Source: Meandrina meandrites (taxonomy: Eukaryota > Cnidaria > Anthozoa > Scleractinia > Meandrinidae). From it: a DNA stretch of 64,000 bases. A model generated the notes under the pieces. The model worked only from the letters and a program-made list of their open reading frames with translations. It ran no database searches and had not been told where the DNA came from. Numbering within the stretch: position 1 is the first letter of the stretch; each line of letters opens with the position of its first letter. Positions 10,521 through 22,250 of the stretch are shown here, one piece after another. A program made the translations under genes and the position numbers. Location: assembly GCA_963693305.1 (NCBI GenBank), contig OY855904.1, positions 13,607,996 through 13,671,995 on the forward strand, read 5' to 3'.

Positions 10521-11487
10521 GAGGGTCTTAATGGGGTTAACCGCCATCCTTCAAACGGCCTAAAACTTAACCGTTAACCGTCAAAAAAGGGTAATGTTTA
10601 CAGTTAACCGTCCAAAAAGCAGTTATTGTTGTTGCTCTTCTCGAACTTTCGGGTCCCAGAGAATCGTTTTACTGGTAAACCAGTTTCCATGTTCGCAAAT
10701 ATACTCACTTTATGATATTTCTATCTGAAAGTATTTCCGGTGTCAAAATATTAACATTTTTATTAATAATTTACTGAACTCATGAAAATTAATAGGCCAT
10801 TTCCGAGTTACGTTCTGCCACTGTGTCAAAACGAGTGTTCGTTTAAATCCATTCATATGAAAATGTGTTTCACCTGCACATCCATTTTCATGCAAATCAA
10901 ACTCATTTTCATTTAAATGGTTTTTCGTTTTGAAAATGAGGCAAAGGGCTACTCGGAAATGGCCTATTACCAGAAGTCTTGGAGTTTTTGTTAAAATTTC
11001 TCTGGATTTCATTATTGAAAGACAAAAACAAACCTCCAGAACGCAAAGGTAAATACATGCACCTTATTCGATGGTTTAACATATAATATGCGCAGATATT
11101 TTGCGAGTTGCGTAGCAATGAGCAAAATATCCGCACGTATTATATGACAAACCATCGAATAAGGGATTTATTATTCCACTAATAAAATTAAGTTTTGTTC
11201 GACCATTTTGTCGATCCGCCTTCAGTCCATATTTTTGCCCTGTTCTACAGTGTAATAACGTGGCATATTTTGCGCGTTCTTTTGCCCTAATATGGTAAAA
11301 TGGCGCAAAAGTAGAATGATATAAAAAATAAACATTAAAGTTTATTTTACCTTGAACTCATGGAAGAAATGCCCTATTGTTGACCGTAAACCATCAAATG
11401 CCCTAAAACTTCACCGTCAACTGGTCAACGTCAAAATCGGTAAAATTTAACTGTTAACCGTCAAAGCAACCTTCATTTGGGACTCTC
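10521..11487. mobile_element. non-autonomous TIR element
   Basis: The left end reads GAGGGTCTTAATGGGGTTAA and the right end, reversed, reads GAGAGTCCCAAATGAAGGTT. Subterminal CCGTTAACCGTC-type repeats lie at both ends. The same end type is seen on the element at 34900-36641. There is no transposase ORF. A foldback (11062-11164) lies inside. Flanks are TTAA-rich and I could not settle the target duplication. The superfamily is unassigned. Confidence 0.6.
11062..11164. repeat. nested foldback
   Basis: Arms CCTTATTCGATGGTTT and its complement end the palindrome, and pairing continues inward with several mismatches (ATATAATATGCG against CGTATTATAT). The centre contains GTTGCGTAGCAAT. Confidence 0.7.
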
Positions 11488-11568
11488 CTTAATTAAACTA
11501 CGGATTCACAATCTGTCACGCGTTCTTAAATATTTGATACGTCGAGTTCTAATAGCCAAATGACAAAT

Positions 11569-11699
11569 AGCCAGCGTATCTTGGCGTTCTAGTCAGTCAG
11601 GGAGAGCGACAAAACGAGCGCGCCCCCCGCCGTCGCTTTGCTCGCGCGCTCGTTTTGTCGCTCCTCCCTGACTGACTAGAACGCCAAGATACGCTGGCT
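11569..11699. mobile_element. foldback MITE with 11-base target duplication
   Basis: Arms of about 58 bases start AGCCAGCGTATCTTGGCGTT and end with the complement. The GC-rich centre is around CGCGCCCCCCGCCGTCGC. Both sides carry AAATGACAAAT (11558-11568 and 11700-11710). Paralogous flanks without the element read GAATGACAAACTCGGAGG (17427) and ATAACAAACTTGGAGG (17842), which gives an empty-site comparison. A 9-11 base duplication suggests a MULE-type transposase source; that assignment is inferred. Confidence 0.75.
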
Positions 11700-12465
11700 A
11701 AATGACAAATTCTGAGGATGAACGTATAAAAAGGTTGAATAGCTAAGGCAGAAATTGTAGCTATATTTTGTGCAAAGGAAAATAACGTTCCACCTTTAAT
11801 TATTAATCACCATGGAACCATAAATTGTTCATTTAATTTAGTGTTCAATGTATTAGAAAAAAGTATATCCACTGAAGGTGGAAAATTGATCGCATTACTT
11901 AGGCACACGCCGTTGCGATATGTGTAGATATCAATCTACTCCTGTAACAGCTGTAACGAGCAGACGTGCTGAAGAAGGATTATGCAAAAACACAATTTAC
12001 TATTTACACAACATGCAATATCGGAAAAGATACATCAAAGGAAAATAAAATTATAAGTCACGCTATTACATAAATAACTGAAATCAAGACAAAATCTTTT
12101 AAAAAATCTTGGCTTTTATTCATTTTTAAAAACGTTTCGAACATTTAATGCAATGGGTACAACACAATTCAAGCATCGTCTCTTTAAATTTCTGCTAATT
12201 TGCATCAAAGTACTTCATTTCAGATGAGTACATCCCTTTGCCTCGAAGTCTGGCTCTGGCTTCGTCTTCAGTCATGTTAAAACGACAGGCCAGGGCTACA
12301 ATTTTGCTGATTTGTAAAAGAAACAGCAGTTTTCTCGCTCAGCCCGGTGCCTCATACATAAAGATATTATGGTTTTCCTATCAACAAAAATCGGCGGTTC
12401 AGAGGCACCTGAATCTGTTGAAATTCGTACCTCTCAGGTAATATTTATCATAAGTTAATATTCAA

Positions 12466-12753
12466 AAACTCTGGTTAGTGCGCTGGACTCCGGATCGAAC
12501 GGTCCGGGTTCGAGGCCTGGCCGGGGCTGACTGCGTTGTGTTCTTGGGCAAGACACTTCACTCTCATAGTGCCTCTCTCCATCCAGGTGTATAAATGGGT
12601 ACCGGCGAATTTACTGCTGGGGGTAAGCCTGCGATGGACTAGCATCCCATCCAGGGGGGAGTAGAAATACTCCTAGTCGCTTCATGCTACGGAAACCGGG
12701 ATAAGCTCCGGCCTGATGGGCCCCTTGGCTCGTAAGCAGACTCTACCATTACC
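12466..12753 (+). mobile_element. tRNA-derived SINE
   Basis: The head has an A box (TGGTTAGTGCGCTGG) and a B box (GGTTCGAGGCC). It is followed by a conserved-looking body with GGGCAAGACACTTCACTCTC and GTGTATAAATGGGTACCGGC, ending near CAGACTCTACC. Target duplications TTAATATTCAA flank it (12455-12465 and 12754-12764). The receptor unit at 5948-6802 has the empty site (AAATGTTCAAGAACAATAA near 5713). It inserted after these units separated. SINE family not named. Confidence 0.85.
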
Positions 12754-12862
12754 TTAATATTCAAGAACAATAACTGTAGATAAGATAGGTAGTAAGCCTT
12801 TGTCTTGTTTAGACAACTGTACGAATGTTACTCGATTAGAGACTACATCAGGAAAATTCACT

Positions 12863-13717
12863 TTAATTTTCTCTGCAAATAAGCTTCTTTATTTCCATCT
12901 TAATGTCCTTCTTCAAAAACGCGTAAACCAAAGGATTCACAGCGGAGTTGAGTACTAGGAGTATAGTGGGTATCTGGCCAGCTTTATCGGACACTTGGCA
13001 AGAAAAAGTAATGCACAAAACTAAGAAAGTTGCCACTAGGTAGCATCCCAAGAACAGCACGACTAAAGCAATTATGAAGGGCGCCGTGTTGTGCTTTCTT
13101 CGTCGACGCGGGGTTGCAGCTTCCGTGGTTGAGTGGCTAGGCTGAACCTGTAGTTCCATCGCCGCATCTCGGTGCGACTGTGCACGCGCAACAACTAGGA
13201 TACGAACAACGGCATAGAAGAGCAGCACGCAGGATATTATGTCAAAGGCCGAGACGCCGATTAATCGTAAAGCATTGAGCGCAGTATTTGAGTTTGTAGC
13301 GTACATTCCTACCAAAAGTGACAGCGAGATTGCGAAGGGAATCAACCATGATGTCAGGATAACCATTCCAGGGCGTCTCTTAGTCATGGACGTGTTGTAT
13401 CTCAGTGGGTGAACGATGGCGGTGTAACGATCACAAGTCAAGAAGCAAAGATTTGTGATGGAGGAGTGAAGGAAGAACCAGAAGAATGCCATTTGCACCA
13501 TCATGTTGCACGCCATTGAGTACTTACAAAAATAATTCGATGGAAATACGACGATTCCGACTCCAAAGTCGGCCACTGCTAACGAAAGGACGAACCAGTT
13601 GGCCGAGGAATGAAGTCGACGGTTTTTGGCGACAAGGAAAACTACAAAGGTGTTTCCTATCGCTGTTACCACAGACAGTAACCAGCCGATAAAGTTAAGC
13701 CAATTTTCCGCCATCAT
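12863..13717 (-). CDS. class A GPCR, orphan, array copy 2
   Basis: A complete 284-residue single-exon receptor. The ATG doublet at 13717 gives MMAENW. It keeps GN, LAVAD, TCDRYTAIVHP, W in TM4 and NPLVYAF. Extracellular loop 2 (YATNSNTALNAL) has no cysteine and TM6 reads GCYLV. Compared with copy 1, the loop-1 sequon is lost (CKYSMAC in place of CNYTMTC). The cytoplasmic loop 3 carries a short Ser/Thr stretch and a run of arginines before TM6 (PRRRRKHN), typical of G-protein-contact regions. The C-terminus KLICREN matches copies 1 and 3. The SINE at 12466-12753 lies in its 3' flank. Expression should be from the conserved flank just upstream. Ligand unknown. Confidence 0.93.
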   Translation of the reverse strand: MMAENWLNFIGWLLSVVTAIGNTFVVFLVAKNRRLHSSANWFVLSLAVADFGVGIVVFPSNYFCKYSMACNMMVQMAFFWFFLHSSITNLCFLTCDRYTAIVHPLRYNTSMTKRRPGMVILTSWLIPFAISLSLLVGMYATNSNTALNALRLIGVSAFDIISCVLLFYAVVRILVVARAQSHRDAAMELQVQPSHSTTEAATPRRRRKHNTAPFIIALVVLFLGCYLVATFLVLCITFSCQVSDKAGQIPTILLVLNSAVNPLVYAFLKKDIKMEIKKLICREN

Positions 13718-14060
13718 TGTAAGCGAATGAAGAGACCGAACTTCGAATTCGTTTTGGCTTAGTTATTAACGCTGTCCTCGTCAAGCGAGCGTACTTGTTT
13801 TAAAAATAGCCACAGCGCGACAGCTGTGTGAGCTGACTTGAGATCAGTTTTCAGCATGGACTGAATTTATAATGCTGTATCTATTTTCCCTGCCAGCTGA
13901 CTGTCAGTCTCATGTCAGCACGAGTCATTAACACTCAAAAAAGATCATGAAAGGGTTCCTTAAAAGGGCAAACTAATAAAAAAGAACTCACGGGAATGAA
14001 AATAAAGGACCACTGGTGCCTTTTTTACTGCGATCACCAATTTTTGGTGAGTAGTTCTTA
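13718..14060 (-). promoter_or_regulatory. conserved upstream region of receptor copy 2
   Basis: CAGCTG at 13821-13826 lies 104 bases before the ATG. A TATA-like element (TTTATAATG read on plus) is at about 13865-13873. The distal block (AAAAAAGAACTCACGG, then GCGATCACCAA) at about 13975-14040 matches other left-hand units. Conservation supports a shared promoter; transcription start is not known. Confidence 0.5.
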
Positions 14061-14579
14061 TAAATTCTCATATATTCAGTTGATGAACATCGGGATGCGG
14101 GTTTTGAAACTAAAAATTGAACGGAAGGCAATCTTTGATTGTTGCCAAACTACATCATTATGATCACATATGGCGATAGTTTTATGTTTACGAGCAGAGG
14201 TTACAATAGCACGATTGTGCTATTTTTTATTTTAACTGACAAAGTTAATTTTCTCGAAATCGATATCCAGGCAGAAACATTGTATCCGTTTTTGTGTGGC
14301 TTACACGAAGTGTGTAGCCACATTATGGTACCATCGGATTTATTTATTTGTGTATTTGTCCACGAGAGTCAAGCGCCCGTCACGTGGGTTTGTGAGAGAG
14401 CCTAGGTACAAGTTTGTGTCGTATGAAGCGTCCGCCATTTTGGTTGTTCGTGTATACGTTTTTTTTCACGAGTTAGTTCTTCTCATACAAGCCAACACAT
14501 CGGGACCCGGCTTTTCTTATAGGTGCAGGTTGTACAAGAGCTTTTACGATCTCAAAAGACAGCACTTAACTGCTTGAAT
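14061..14579. other. non-coding stretch
   Basis: Overlapping short open frames (14139-14577) have no motif, signal peptide or homologous pattern I recognise. I do not call them genes. Confidence 0.4.
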
Positions 14580-14599
14580 CTTCGGTAAGGTTTGTCGCT

Positions 14600-15050
14600 T
14601 AAAACACTCGTATTACTTTAGCTTTTGTGCGTTAGTTTGTTATTTTGAAGAATATTTTGTAAATTCGGATTATTTCAACTTTTGTGCAGTTATTATGTTA
14701 GCGATTCAACTCTAAGCCAATCGTTAGTTTGTTTTGTTGACAAACACTGAAGAACATTTTGGAAACTTGAATCATTTCAACTTTTGTGCTGTTATTATGC
14801 AGCGATTGAACTCTAAACCAATCATTAGTTTGGTTTGTTGGGGAACACTGAAGAATATAATTTTTGGAAATTCAGATTATTTCAACTTTTGTGCTGTTAT
14901 TATGTTGGCGATAAAACTCTAAGACAATCGTTAAATTGTTTTCTTGAGGAACACTAAAAAGCATAATTTTTGGAAACTCGCATTATTTCATGATCAACTT
15001 TTGTCTTGCTGCTATGTTAGCGATTTAACTCTAAACCAATCATTAAAATA
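14600..15050 (+). repeat. tandem repeat, unit about 102-107 bases, four copies
   Basis: Each unit contains ATTTCAACTTTTGTGC, then GTTATTATGTTAGCGATT and AACTCTAAACCAATCRTTA. The unit anchors are at 14672, 14774, 14879 and 14984. A partial fifth copy precedes at about 14610. Divergence is around 15 percent by eye. No coding sense is apparent. Confidence 0.85.
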
Positions 15051-16657
15051 TTTTTTGTATTTTTCGTTGTTGTCATTCACATTCACAGTGAGACGAAATT
15101 TAATTCCCTACCCAGAATAACTTACTGGTGTCTATAGTGCCCTTTCATGCGAAAGAAAAATTGAAGATGCTTCATCAAAATTTAGACCTTGGAAACCTGC
15201 AATTTCATCCGCCATTCCTCACAGATATGTTCTCTTTCTCAGAGCCCACGATCCTTCCGGTCTGTTTGCGTCTCTTAGCACGGAACTGAGGGATGGTCAG
15301 CTCTTGGGTCAAGAATGTACACAATACACAAAGAAAGGCTGATTTGATTTGCCTAAGAAAAGCTCAGACAATAAAATTTACATTTTAAAACAACAAAGCT
15401 ATTTGTTACCCTACCTCCTCTTTAGCCTAAGTAGCAAGGGACTGGTACGAGACACTCACCCGTAGCACATCAGTCAACATTTGAACCAAGTGACTTACTG
15501 TTTTGTCTCCTTCGCCTTAGTCTAACTGGTTGGCAAGTAGGAAATCTCAACAAATTGAGTAATAACACATAATTTACGGTAACATTTTTACTTACTTTCC
15601 AGGCACACCTTTTGCTGGTAACCATTTGTGCAATTGCCAATAGAGGCAATGTATGAGAAGTTCAATATGGAAGTGTTCATCTCTGGAGAGAGATAGCCTT
15701 TGTACAGCCGCCCCCTCCCCTAAAAAAAAAAATCCATTCCTTCCATTCCAGTGCGCGGTCATTTTGGAAACATTTTCGTGAAACCTTCGGAAATCTTCGT
15801 AGATTTTGCTGTAGTTCGCGCTTTAAGTCTCAGAAAGATATTTACCTCGCCTCTTTGCTCGGCCACTAGCTACCTCCACCTTGGTGAATAGCTGTTGAAT
15901 GGTTACTCGTTGACTTGTTGACTTCGTAAGCCATTTGCTTTCATTTTTGAAAGAGATTTTGCTCAAGTTATCCAAACGTATTGAAACACGAGTCACACCA
16001 TACAAATTTAGAAGTTTTTGGCTAAAGGTAGAACAAAGTTCTCATAATAATAGATTCTTTCACGGGTTGTACTCGTGTATCATTTCTCGTATTTGAAACC
16101 AGCTGCCATCAGTTGTAAAAACCCACCAATTGTGTCAATTTTAACAGAAATGTAAATAAGTTGAATTTTAGTGGCTGCCAATGCAGTACTTGCCTTCAAT
16201 GTTAATGAAACAGACATTTGTTGCTTTAAGATCTTTTTAATATTGTATTTTTAGTATGAAGTTTTTAGATTCCTTTAACACGTATTTTATTTATTCTAAG
16301 CTTTTAAAATGTCAAACACTTTTATCATGAGCCTCTGGCTCCGGAGATTGGGAGACCACTCCCTGTGTATTTGACATTAAATAAATTACATTTACCTTTA
16401 ACTTTTCGGTGATAAATTAACAAAGCTAGGGAGGAAACATCAAGCCTTAATCTACGTGTACAAGTACATGCTGTCAAATTAAAAAATAACTGGATGAGGA
16501 ATCTTCCGTATACTGCCAAAATTTGACGAGATCGCGGCGTCTTGTCCGATTGACTCTGACTCGAGGACGTTTAGTTTAGAAGTTGTATAAAAGTTTATGA
16601 ATTATTTTCAAATTTGATATAGTAAAATTACGTTCGGGCAACTGGATAACTGGGCAA
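15051..16657. other. non-coding stretch, partly duplicated at 43 kb
   Basis: No gene is supported. The part at about 16497-16650 (CCGTATACTGCCAAAATTTGA, later AAAATTACGTTCGGGCAAC) resembles 43010-43140 in the same orientation. This suggests that the neighbouring receptor pseudogene and the 44 kb receptor carry related 3' flanks. Confidence 0.45.
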
Positions 16658-16944
16658 CGGTCCAAAGTCAAGAGGCAAAGATTTGTGACTGAAGAATAAA
16701 GGAAGAACCAGAAGAATGCCATTTTCTCATTTTCGCCATCTAGTTGCAAACCACTGAGTAATTACAAAAATAACTCCATGACAAAAAAAAACAAAAAAAA
16801 AAACAGCGACTCCGTCGTGACTCCAAAGAGGGCCACTGCTAAGGGAAGGATGAACCAATTGGCTGCGCAATAGCAGAAAGACTGCTATTGCTGTTAGACC
16901 GAAGGTAACTAGCCGAGAGAATTTAGCCAATGTTCCGCCACCAT
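16658..16944 (-). pseudogene. GPCR pseudogene, N-terminus to DRY region
   Basis: From 16944 it reads MVAEHWLNSLG then TAG where intact copies have TGG. Frameshifts follow, then ANWFILPLAVALFGV (the TM2 aspartate changed to leucine), a poly-T run, and in another frame MAFFWFFLYSSVTNLCLLTLD at the TM3 end. Homology stops at about 16658. It covers TM1-TM3 only. It shares disabling changes with 8000-8159. It cannot encode a receptor. Confidence 0.88.
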
Positions 16945-17391
16945 TTTAAGCGAATGTAAAAGCTGTTTTTCTCTGCAATTTTTTTTAAAACACAACAAAT
17001 GAACAGAAAGTTATAACTTAACATGTTTTAAAATGCCAAAATAAAAAAATAAATAAATTAAAAGGTATTTACCTCAGTATATATATGGCAGGTATACCCC
17101 TATATAAACTACATTTTATTTTGTAATCAGTCTTATATTTAGAATTATGAAGGGGTGGCCAACCAATTAAATATTGTCCACATTGTGACATTATATGCTC
17201 CAGAGAACGTTCTACAGAAAATTATCGACAAAGATAAAGAACGTAGCCTAGAAAATCCGAGTACGTCCAAGGAATGTTTTGTTCGTTAAGGAGGAAGCAA
17301 TGTTACGGTAATACGTTTTCCGTTTTGAAAAGCAATTTGCATTTTACCTTTCAGTTAATGTTCAATCACTGTGGAACCATAAATAGTTAAT

Positions 17392-17968
17392 TAAAATTTT
17401 GTGTTTACTATTGGTAATAAAATAACCGAATGACAAACTCGGAGGGTGAACATTAAATTAAGATTGACAATACCCAAGGCAAAGTGCGGCGTCGGGAGAT
17501 TTTTATCACTTCGGTTAACTTCGATTTTTATCACTTCGGTTAACAGCAAATATAGTGGTTCCTCTTCTTTTTCGCACCAGCAAATTTAAATTTTTAAGCC
17601 CAATTTCCAGCTTGGCAATTTGAACAAACCCTGTCGCTAATTTCTCGCAGTCTGTTGATAAACAGTCGACCATGGAGCAATTATTTTCTGTTTCTTTGTT
17701 TCGTTGGTTGGATCAAACTGCCAATCAATGTTGAAACATTGCGCCGCAACATTTTTGCAGAGTTCTCAGCAAAAGAACATCCGGTTTTGACTGTAATTAA
17801 AATTTTGTGTTTACTGCTGGCAATAAAAATAGTCAAATAACAAACTTGGAGGATGAACATTTCGGTTGATAATATGCAAGGCAAAGTGTCGCGTTGGGCG
17901 ATTTTAATCACGTCGGTTAATTACACAACAACAACAACAAATACAGCGGTTCCTCTTCCTTTCGCACC
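17392..17968 (+). repeat. direct repeat pair of about 180 bases
   Basis: 17392-17580 and 17798-17968 match (AAAATTTTGTGTTTACT, GGxTGAACATT, CAAGGCAAAGTG, GGTTCCTCTTC, TTCGCACCA). The first copy also contains an internal duplication of TTTTTATCACTTCGGTTAAC. The beginning of each resembles the receptor-unit 3' flank. Confidence 0.75.
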
Positions 17969-18228
17969 ACTCATGTCCAATATTGTGGAATTGTGGAATT
18001 CGTTGCCGAGCTAGTGATGTCCTCGAGGCTCAATCATTAAGTTTATTTAAGAAAAAGCTGTTAAACCATTTAATGTTTTAGTAATGTGAACATATATATA
18101 TATTAATATTTCTTATCTTAGTTTATTAAATTGTAACTAGCTTTATCTATTTGTTTATTTTAGCTTTATCTAGGGGAACAGCTTTTATATGGGAATTCAG
18201 TTTCCCCCTGCTGTTATCCTCCCATTAG

Positions 18229-18266
<38 letters not shown>

Positions 18267-18339
18267 TATTATTATTATTTATTTTTCTTATATATCTTAT
18301 CTTTTTAGTTGTAAATGTTTGTTGTTTGGGAAACCTTAA

Positions 18340-18394
<55 letters not shown>

Positions 18395-18395
18395 A
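17965..18395 (+). mobile_element. 5'-truncated LINE, 3' end only
   Basis: Across one frameshift the end of a reverse-transcriptase ORF can be read (LWNSLPS, ELVMSSRL, then LSLFKKKLLNHLMF and a stop near 18081). An AT-rich 3' UTR with TTATTATTA follows, and the tail is an (AAAT)n array at about 18342-18395. The WNSLP..SLFKxxL pattern is typical of L2/CR1/Jockey-type non-LTR elements. Too little remains to name the clade. Confidence 0.7.
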
Positions 18396-18765
18396 CAGTT
18401 TGTCGAACCGACCGATAAACGCCGGCGAAAAACGACTAATACAAATGCTTAAACATTCCTCGTTCTAAAAACACAAAAGGCCGGTTAACAGTTTGTCGAA
18501 CCAACCGATATACTAATGCAAAAAGTGGTAATCCATAAACATTCCTCGTTCTAAAAACGGAGGAGGGAGTATAACAGTTTGTGGAACTGAGCGATAGACT
18601 AATGCAAAAGCCGCTAGTCCATAAACATAGACTAATACATAAACATTCCTGGTTTTAAGAACGCATTAGAGGGTAGAAAAGTTCGTATATTTAACAGTCT
18701 GGTGGCGTGAGAAATGAGTAATAAACATTTCTTGTTTTAGAAGAACAGTTTGTCGAATCGACATA
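18394..18765 (+). repeat. tandem repeat, unit about 86-93 bases
   Basis: Copies begin AACAGTTTGTCGAACC at 18394, 18487 and 18573, with degenerate copies at 18693 and 18744. Each has ATAAACATTCCTCGTTCTAA. It starts exactly where the LINE tail ends. Confidence 0.8.
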
Positions 18766-21700
18766 TATAATACATGTAAGCAGGTGCCTGAGTATGGCTC
18801 CTGATGTAAGTTACATTCGTGATTCCCGCCCCCCCTTGCAATAATTGGATGCGTCTTGAAAGACAGAGCAGATCAGGTCATGGGAATTTGGCATTCGGTG
18901 AAAGCGTATATGAATTCGAAGTACGTTTTGTTCACCATAATGAAAATTCACAACTGTGCATGCGGGGATTAATCACTTAGCGGTTTCGATTTTTTCTGTG
19001 CCCAATGGACTCGAAAAAAATAAATTGAATAAGAAACAGAAATTTTGTTTTTTTTAAGCGTCCTTAGGAATGATAAAGCATATCAATTTTATCAGAAATA
19101 TTTTGGGTAATTTTTCTTTTTTTTTTCTACCAGAGTTTGACGCATTCACATGTGAGAAGCCACAGTTTTATGTTGAAAAACTGGACATACCATCACAACA
19201 ACCTTTAAAAGAAATACAGTTTCATTACAAAATATATATTAAACTCAAGAGCATTTTCAAAAACATTGGAATCAACTACTTCTTTAAACCATTATATAAC
19301 TGTGTAACCAGTATAATTATTGTGTAATCATCCTTTTCACAATTCCTCTAATCAAAAATTGTTTATAGTTCCTTTTGAAAATAACAATCATTTATCCATA
19401 ACATAAATAGAGCTTTATGCATGATCCAAGAGACCACGGTTACAATAATTGATTCAGTGTTTTAAAAGTTAATGTTAGTCATTAAAATCCTACATCTTTT
19501 CCTTTAATGAAAGGGTACAAACGAATAAGCAACATAAGGATGATAGTTGAATGACAATATCATTTGTGCAATAAATACTACCACACCAAGTATGGTGTGG
19601 TGACTCAAGTGATTAATAAAGACCATAATGTTATAACCATACTAACACAGTTTTTGTGTGCTTATCTTGACATGGTATAGGACATACCCCCCCCCCCCCC
19701 CCCCCCGTTTTGAGTGTTTACCCTTATTTAATTAATTTTGCCTCAAGTGTGGCGCTTTATTTGAGGTTGGCACTTGTTAAAAAATTACATGCCACCATAG
19801 AAATATTTCCTTTAAATGTAATGGTAATATTCTAGCTGAACAAAAAAATTAACAGTGATGATAATGATAACAAAGGCACATTTTTTTGTCACCATTCACC
19901 TCTCCTGGAACTTTTCCAGACTTTACCAGTAAACCATATTACTGTCCCCTACAACAACAACTTTTAATGAAATGATATTTTCCTTTGGAAAGTTACAGAG
20001 AATCACTAAGGCCTTACTAATTAGATGCCGCTGTTTATTGACTTTTCCATTACATGCAACGCATAATTGCGGGTGACCCTTATCCCAGGGCAGTACCTGT
20101 ACAAGTAAATTTGGTGTACACAATGCCTGCAAGGGATGGAAATAGATGTTGGTACTATACAGTAAAACCCAACAAGTGATAACCCCATTTTTTATTTCCT
20201 GTGAAACCAAAATGCTTGATTAATACCCCACTAAATATCAAATCAGATTTATATCCATCAAAAAAACTTCAAATGTTCACCTTTACAAAATTAACTCCAA
20301 CCCCTCTCCCCACAAATATTATTAAAAAAACAATAGTTCCATAATCACTTTTGAAACACTTCTTAGTGCCACATAATTAAAGGAAGTTTTAAAGTTTACA
20401 AATCACAATAGTTAAACTACAGATCTATCAGTGATGAGTCACTCAGCACAAACTTTATGTAACGTAATTAGTGCTCAATCAATACCTATTGGTTAGAATA
20501 ATGTTTACGAAAAAACCCATTTGGTATGAAAGTCATATACAAAGGAATGCTTAACCCTTTCAGTGCCAAAGCAATTTTAGTCAACATTTGAAAAAGAGGC
20601 CATTGAACCAAAGTGATGTCGTATTGCACTTCAATCAATTTTTCCAATAAGTAACTGAGTGACACAGTGGATTGATCTTTCCATAAGACTATGCATTTTG
20701 TATATCAACTGGATTCTAACAGAGCTAATTGAAAAAACACCCTCCGTTCTTGGTGCAAAATCGGTGGCCTGAACAGGCAAACACACTTCCAATGGATTAA
20801 CGTCCCCTTTTCAGGGTTAACCAATGATTTTGTCCAACATTTTTCTGCCAGAAATAAGGAAGTCAAGAGTAAAAAGAGTGAGGATAACAAAGCAGGAACA
20901 AAAGAAGAAAAAGCGCAACAGAAAATTTGAAAGCATTTCAACAAAAAAAGAGGCCAAAGTGAAAAATAGTACAATCTTACACAGAGCCTGCTCAAAATGT
21001 TGCTGTAATTATGTAAAGTGCTTTTATCGCAAATTTTGGACCACATCACTTTCGTAACATCAAAAATTAACTTTAAAAGTTAAAAAAAGGCATTTTTGAA
21101 GGGAATTCAGCAGTGACAGGGTTACAACCACTAAAATTCTTTACAAAATTATGTTTTTCTTCAATTTAATTTTTTCTTCATAAAATTTCACGACAAAAAC
21201 GTAGCTAGCTGAGGGTACAGTGACCCCCTATCCCATTCATAACCTACACCACTTCAGACTAAAACCACTTTTACTGATCATGAGCAGTCAAACTAGTACT
21301 ACAATATATTCTAGGACAATTACATGCATGATGTTTGCTAGAAGAAATTATGTTTAAGTGACAAATAAAATATCCACAAGTGAGCTTCTCTCACTCAACA
21401 GAGATTGCTATTGTAATGTTCTTTTAATTACATAAAAATAAGAACAGAAGTAAATTGAAAGCACAATCCTAGGACAAATCGTATTTGAACTCATGCAGCT
21501 CAGCCAATACAAATAACTCCAATAACACTATTTTTCTGTTAGAATAAACCCTTTATTATTTCAAGACAATAAAATTTTTTCCTTGTTCCATGCAACCGGG
21601 TTCAGGACTGCATCTTCCTGCTACTAAATGAAGGATTTCATGTTGGCTTCACAGAATATACTTCTCAATTGCTTGACACCATTCAACCAACATTTGGTAA

Positions 21701-22250
21701 CAACTTCACACTTACAGTGACACAAAATGATGCCATCATTAGCCTCACTTGTCACCATTTAGATGACTTCAAGGGGTCGCCATGCAGCTCTCGTAAGGTA
21801 TCACATGAGTGGCTGAGAGAACAATAGAACAAACAACAAGAACAATGCCCCTAGCCCCCAAAACAATAGCAGCTGCTACACTAGAGGACCAGTAGAATTA
21901 CAAGCTTACGAGAGCTGCGTAACTATTCACTTCAGGAATATGAACACATACAATTTTTATTTATGAGTTGAAAAATAACAACCACTAAAAACCCAGCGTA
22001 GCAAAAAAGGAGTTTACTGATACACCTCAACAAGAAAAACCTCACAGTAGAAACTACATTTCTTCAGGTTAGCCTAAAAAAGGTTCCTACATAAAGGGTA
22101 TTGAACAGAATGTTCCCCTATTTACGTTCCAAATTGAAACAAAAATTATGTTTCTGATAGCACTTTTAGTAGTATTCGACAAATTTCTGCCTGAGCACTA
22201 CCATCTTGGCAATGTGCAAGACGCAACCCAACAAAACTCTTCAATTGGTT
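18766..22250. other. long AT-rich non-coding stretch
   Basis: I see no supported gene over about 3.5 kb. It contains a run of about 20 C at 19687-19706, a small palindrome ACCACACCAAGTATGGTGTGGT near 19590, and overlapping opposite-strand open frames at 20705-21057 that look like low-complexity lysine-rich or hydrophobic shadows. Confidence 0.45.
21784..21918. repeat. inverted repeat, 14-base arms
   Basis: GCAGCTCTCGTAAG at 21784-21797 pairs exactly with CTTACGAGAGCTGC at 21905-21918. It may be the ends of a very small TIR element, but no target duplication was identified. Confidence 0.55.

Noticed and set aside
14139..14577. Overlapping frames of 88 and 93 codons
   Set aside because: No motif and no match to neighbouring genes; the segment borders a tandem repeat.
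20705..21057. Overlapping 114- and 77-codon frames
   Set aside because: They are opposite-strand shadows in low-complexity AT-rich DNA; neither shows a domain.
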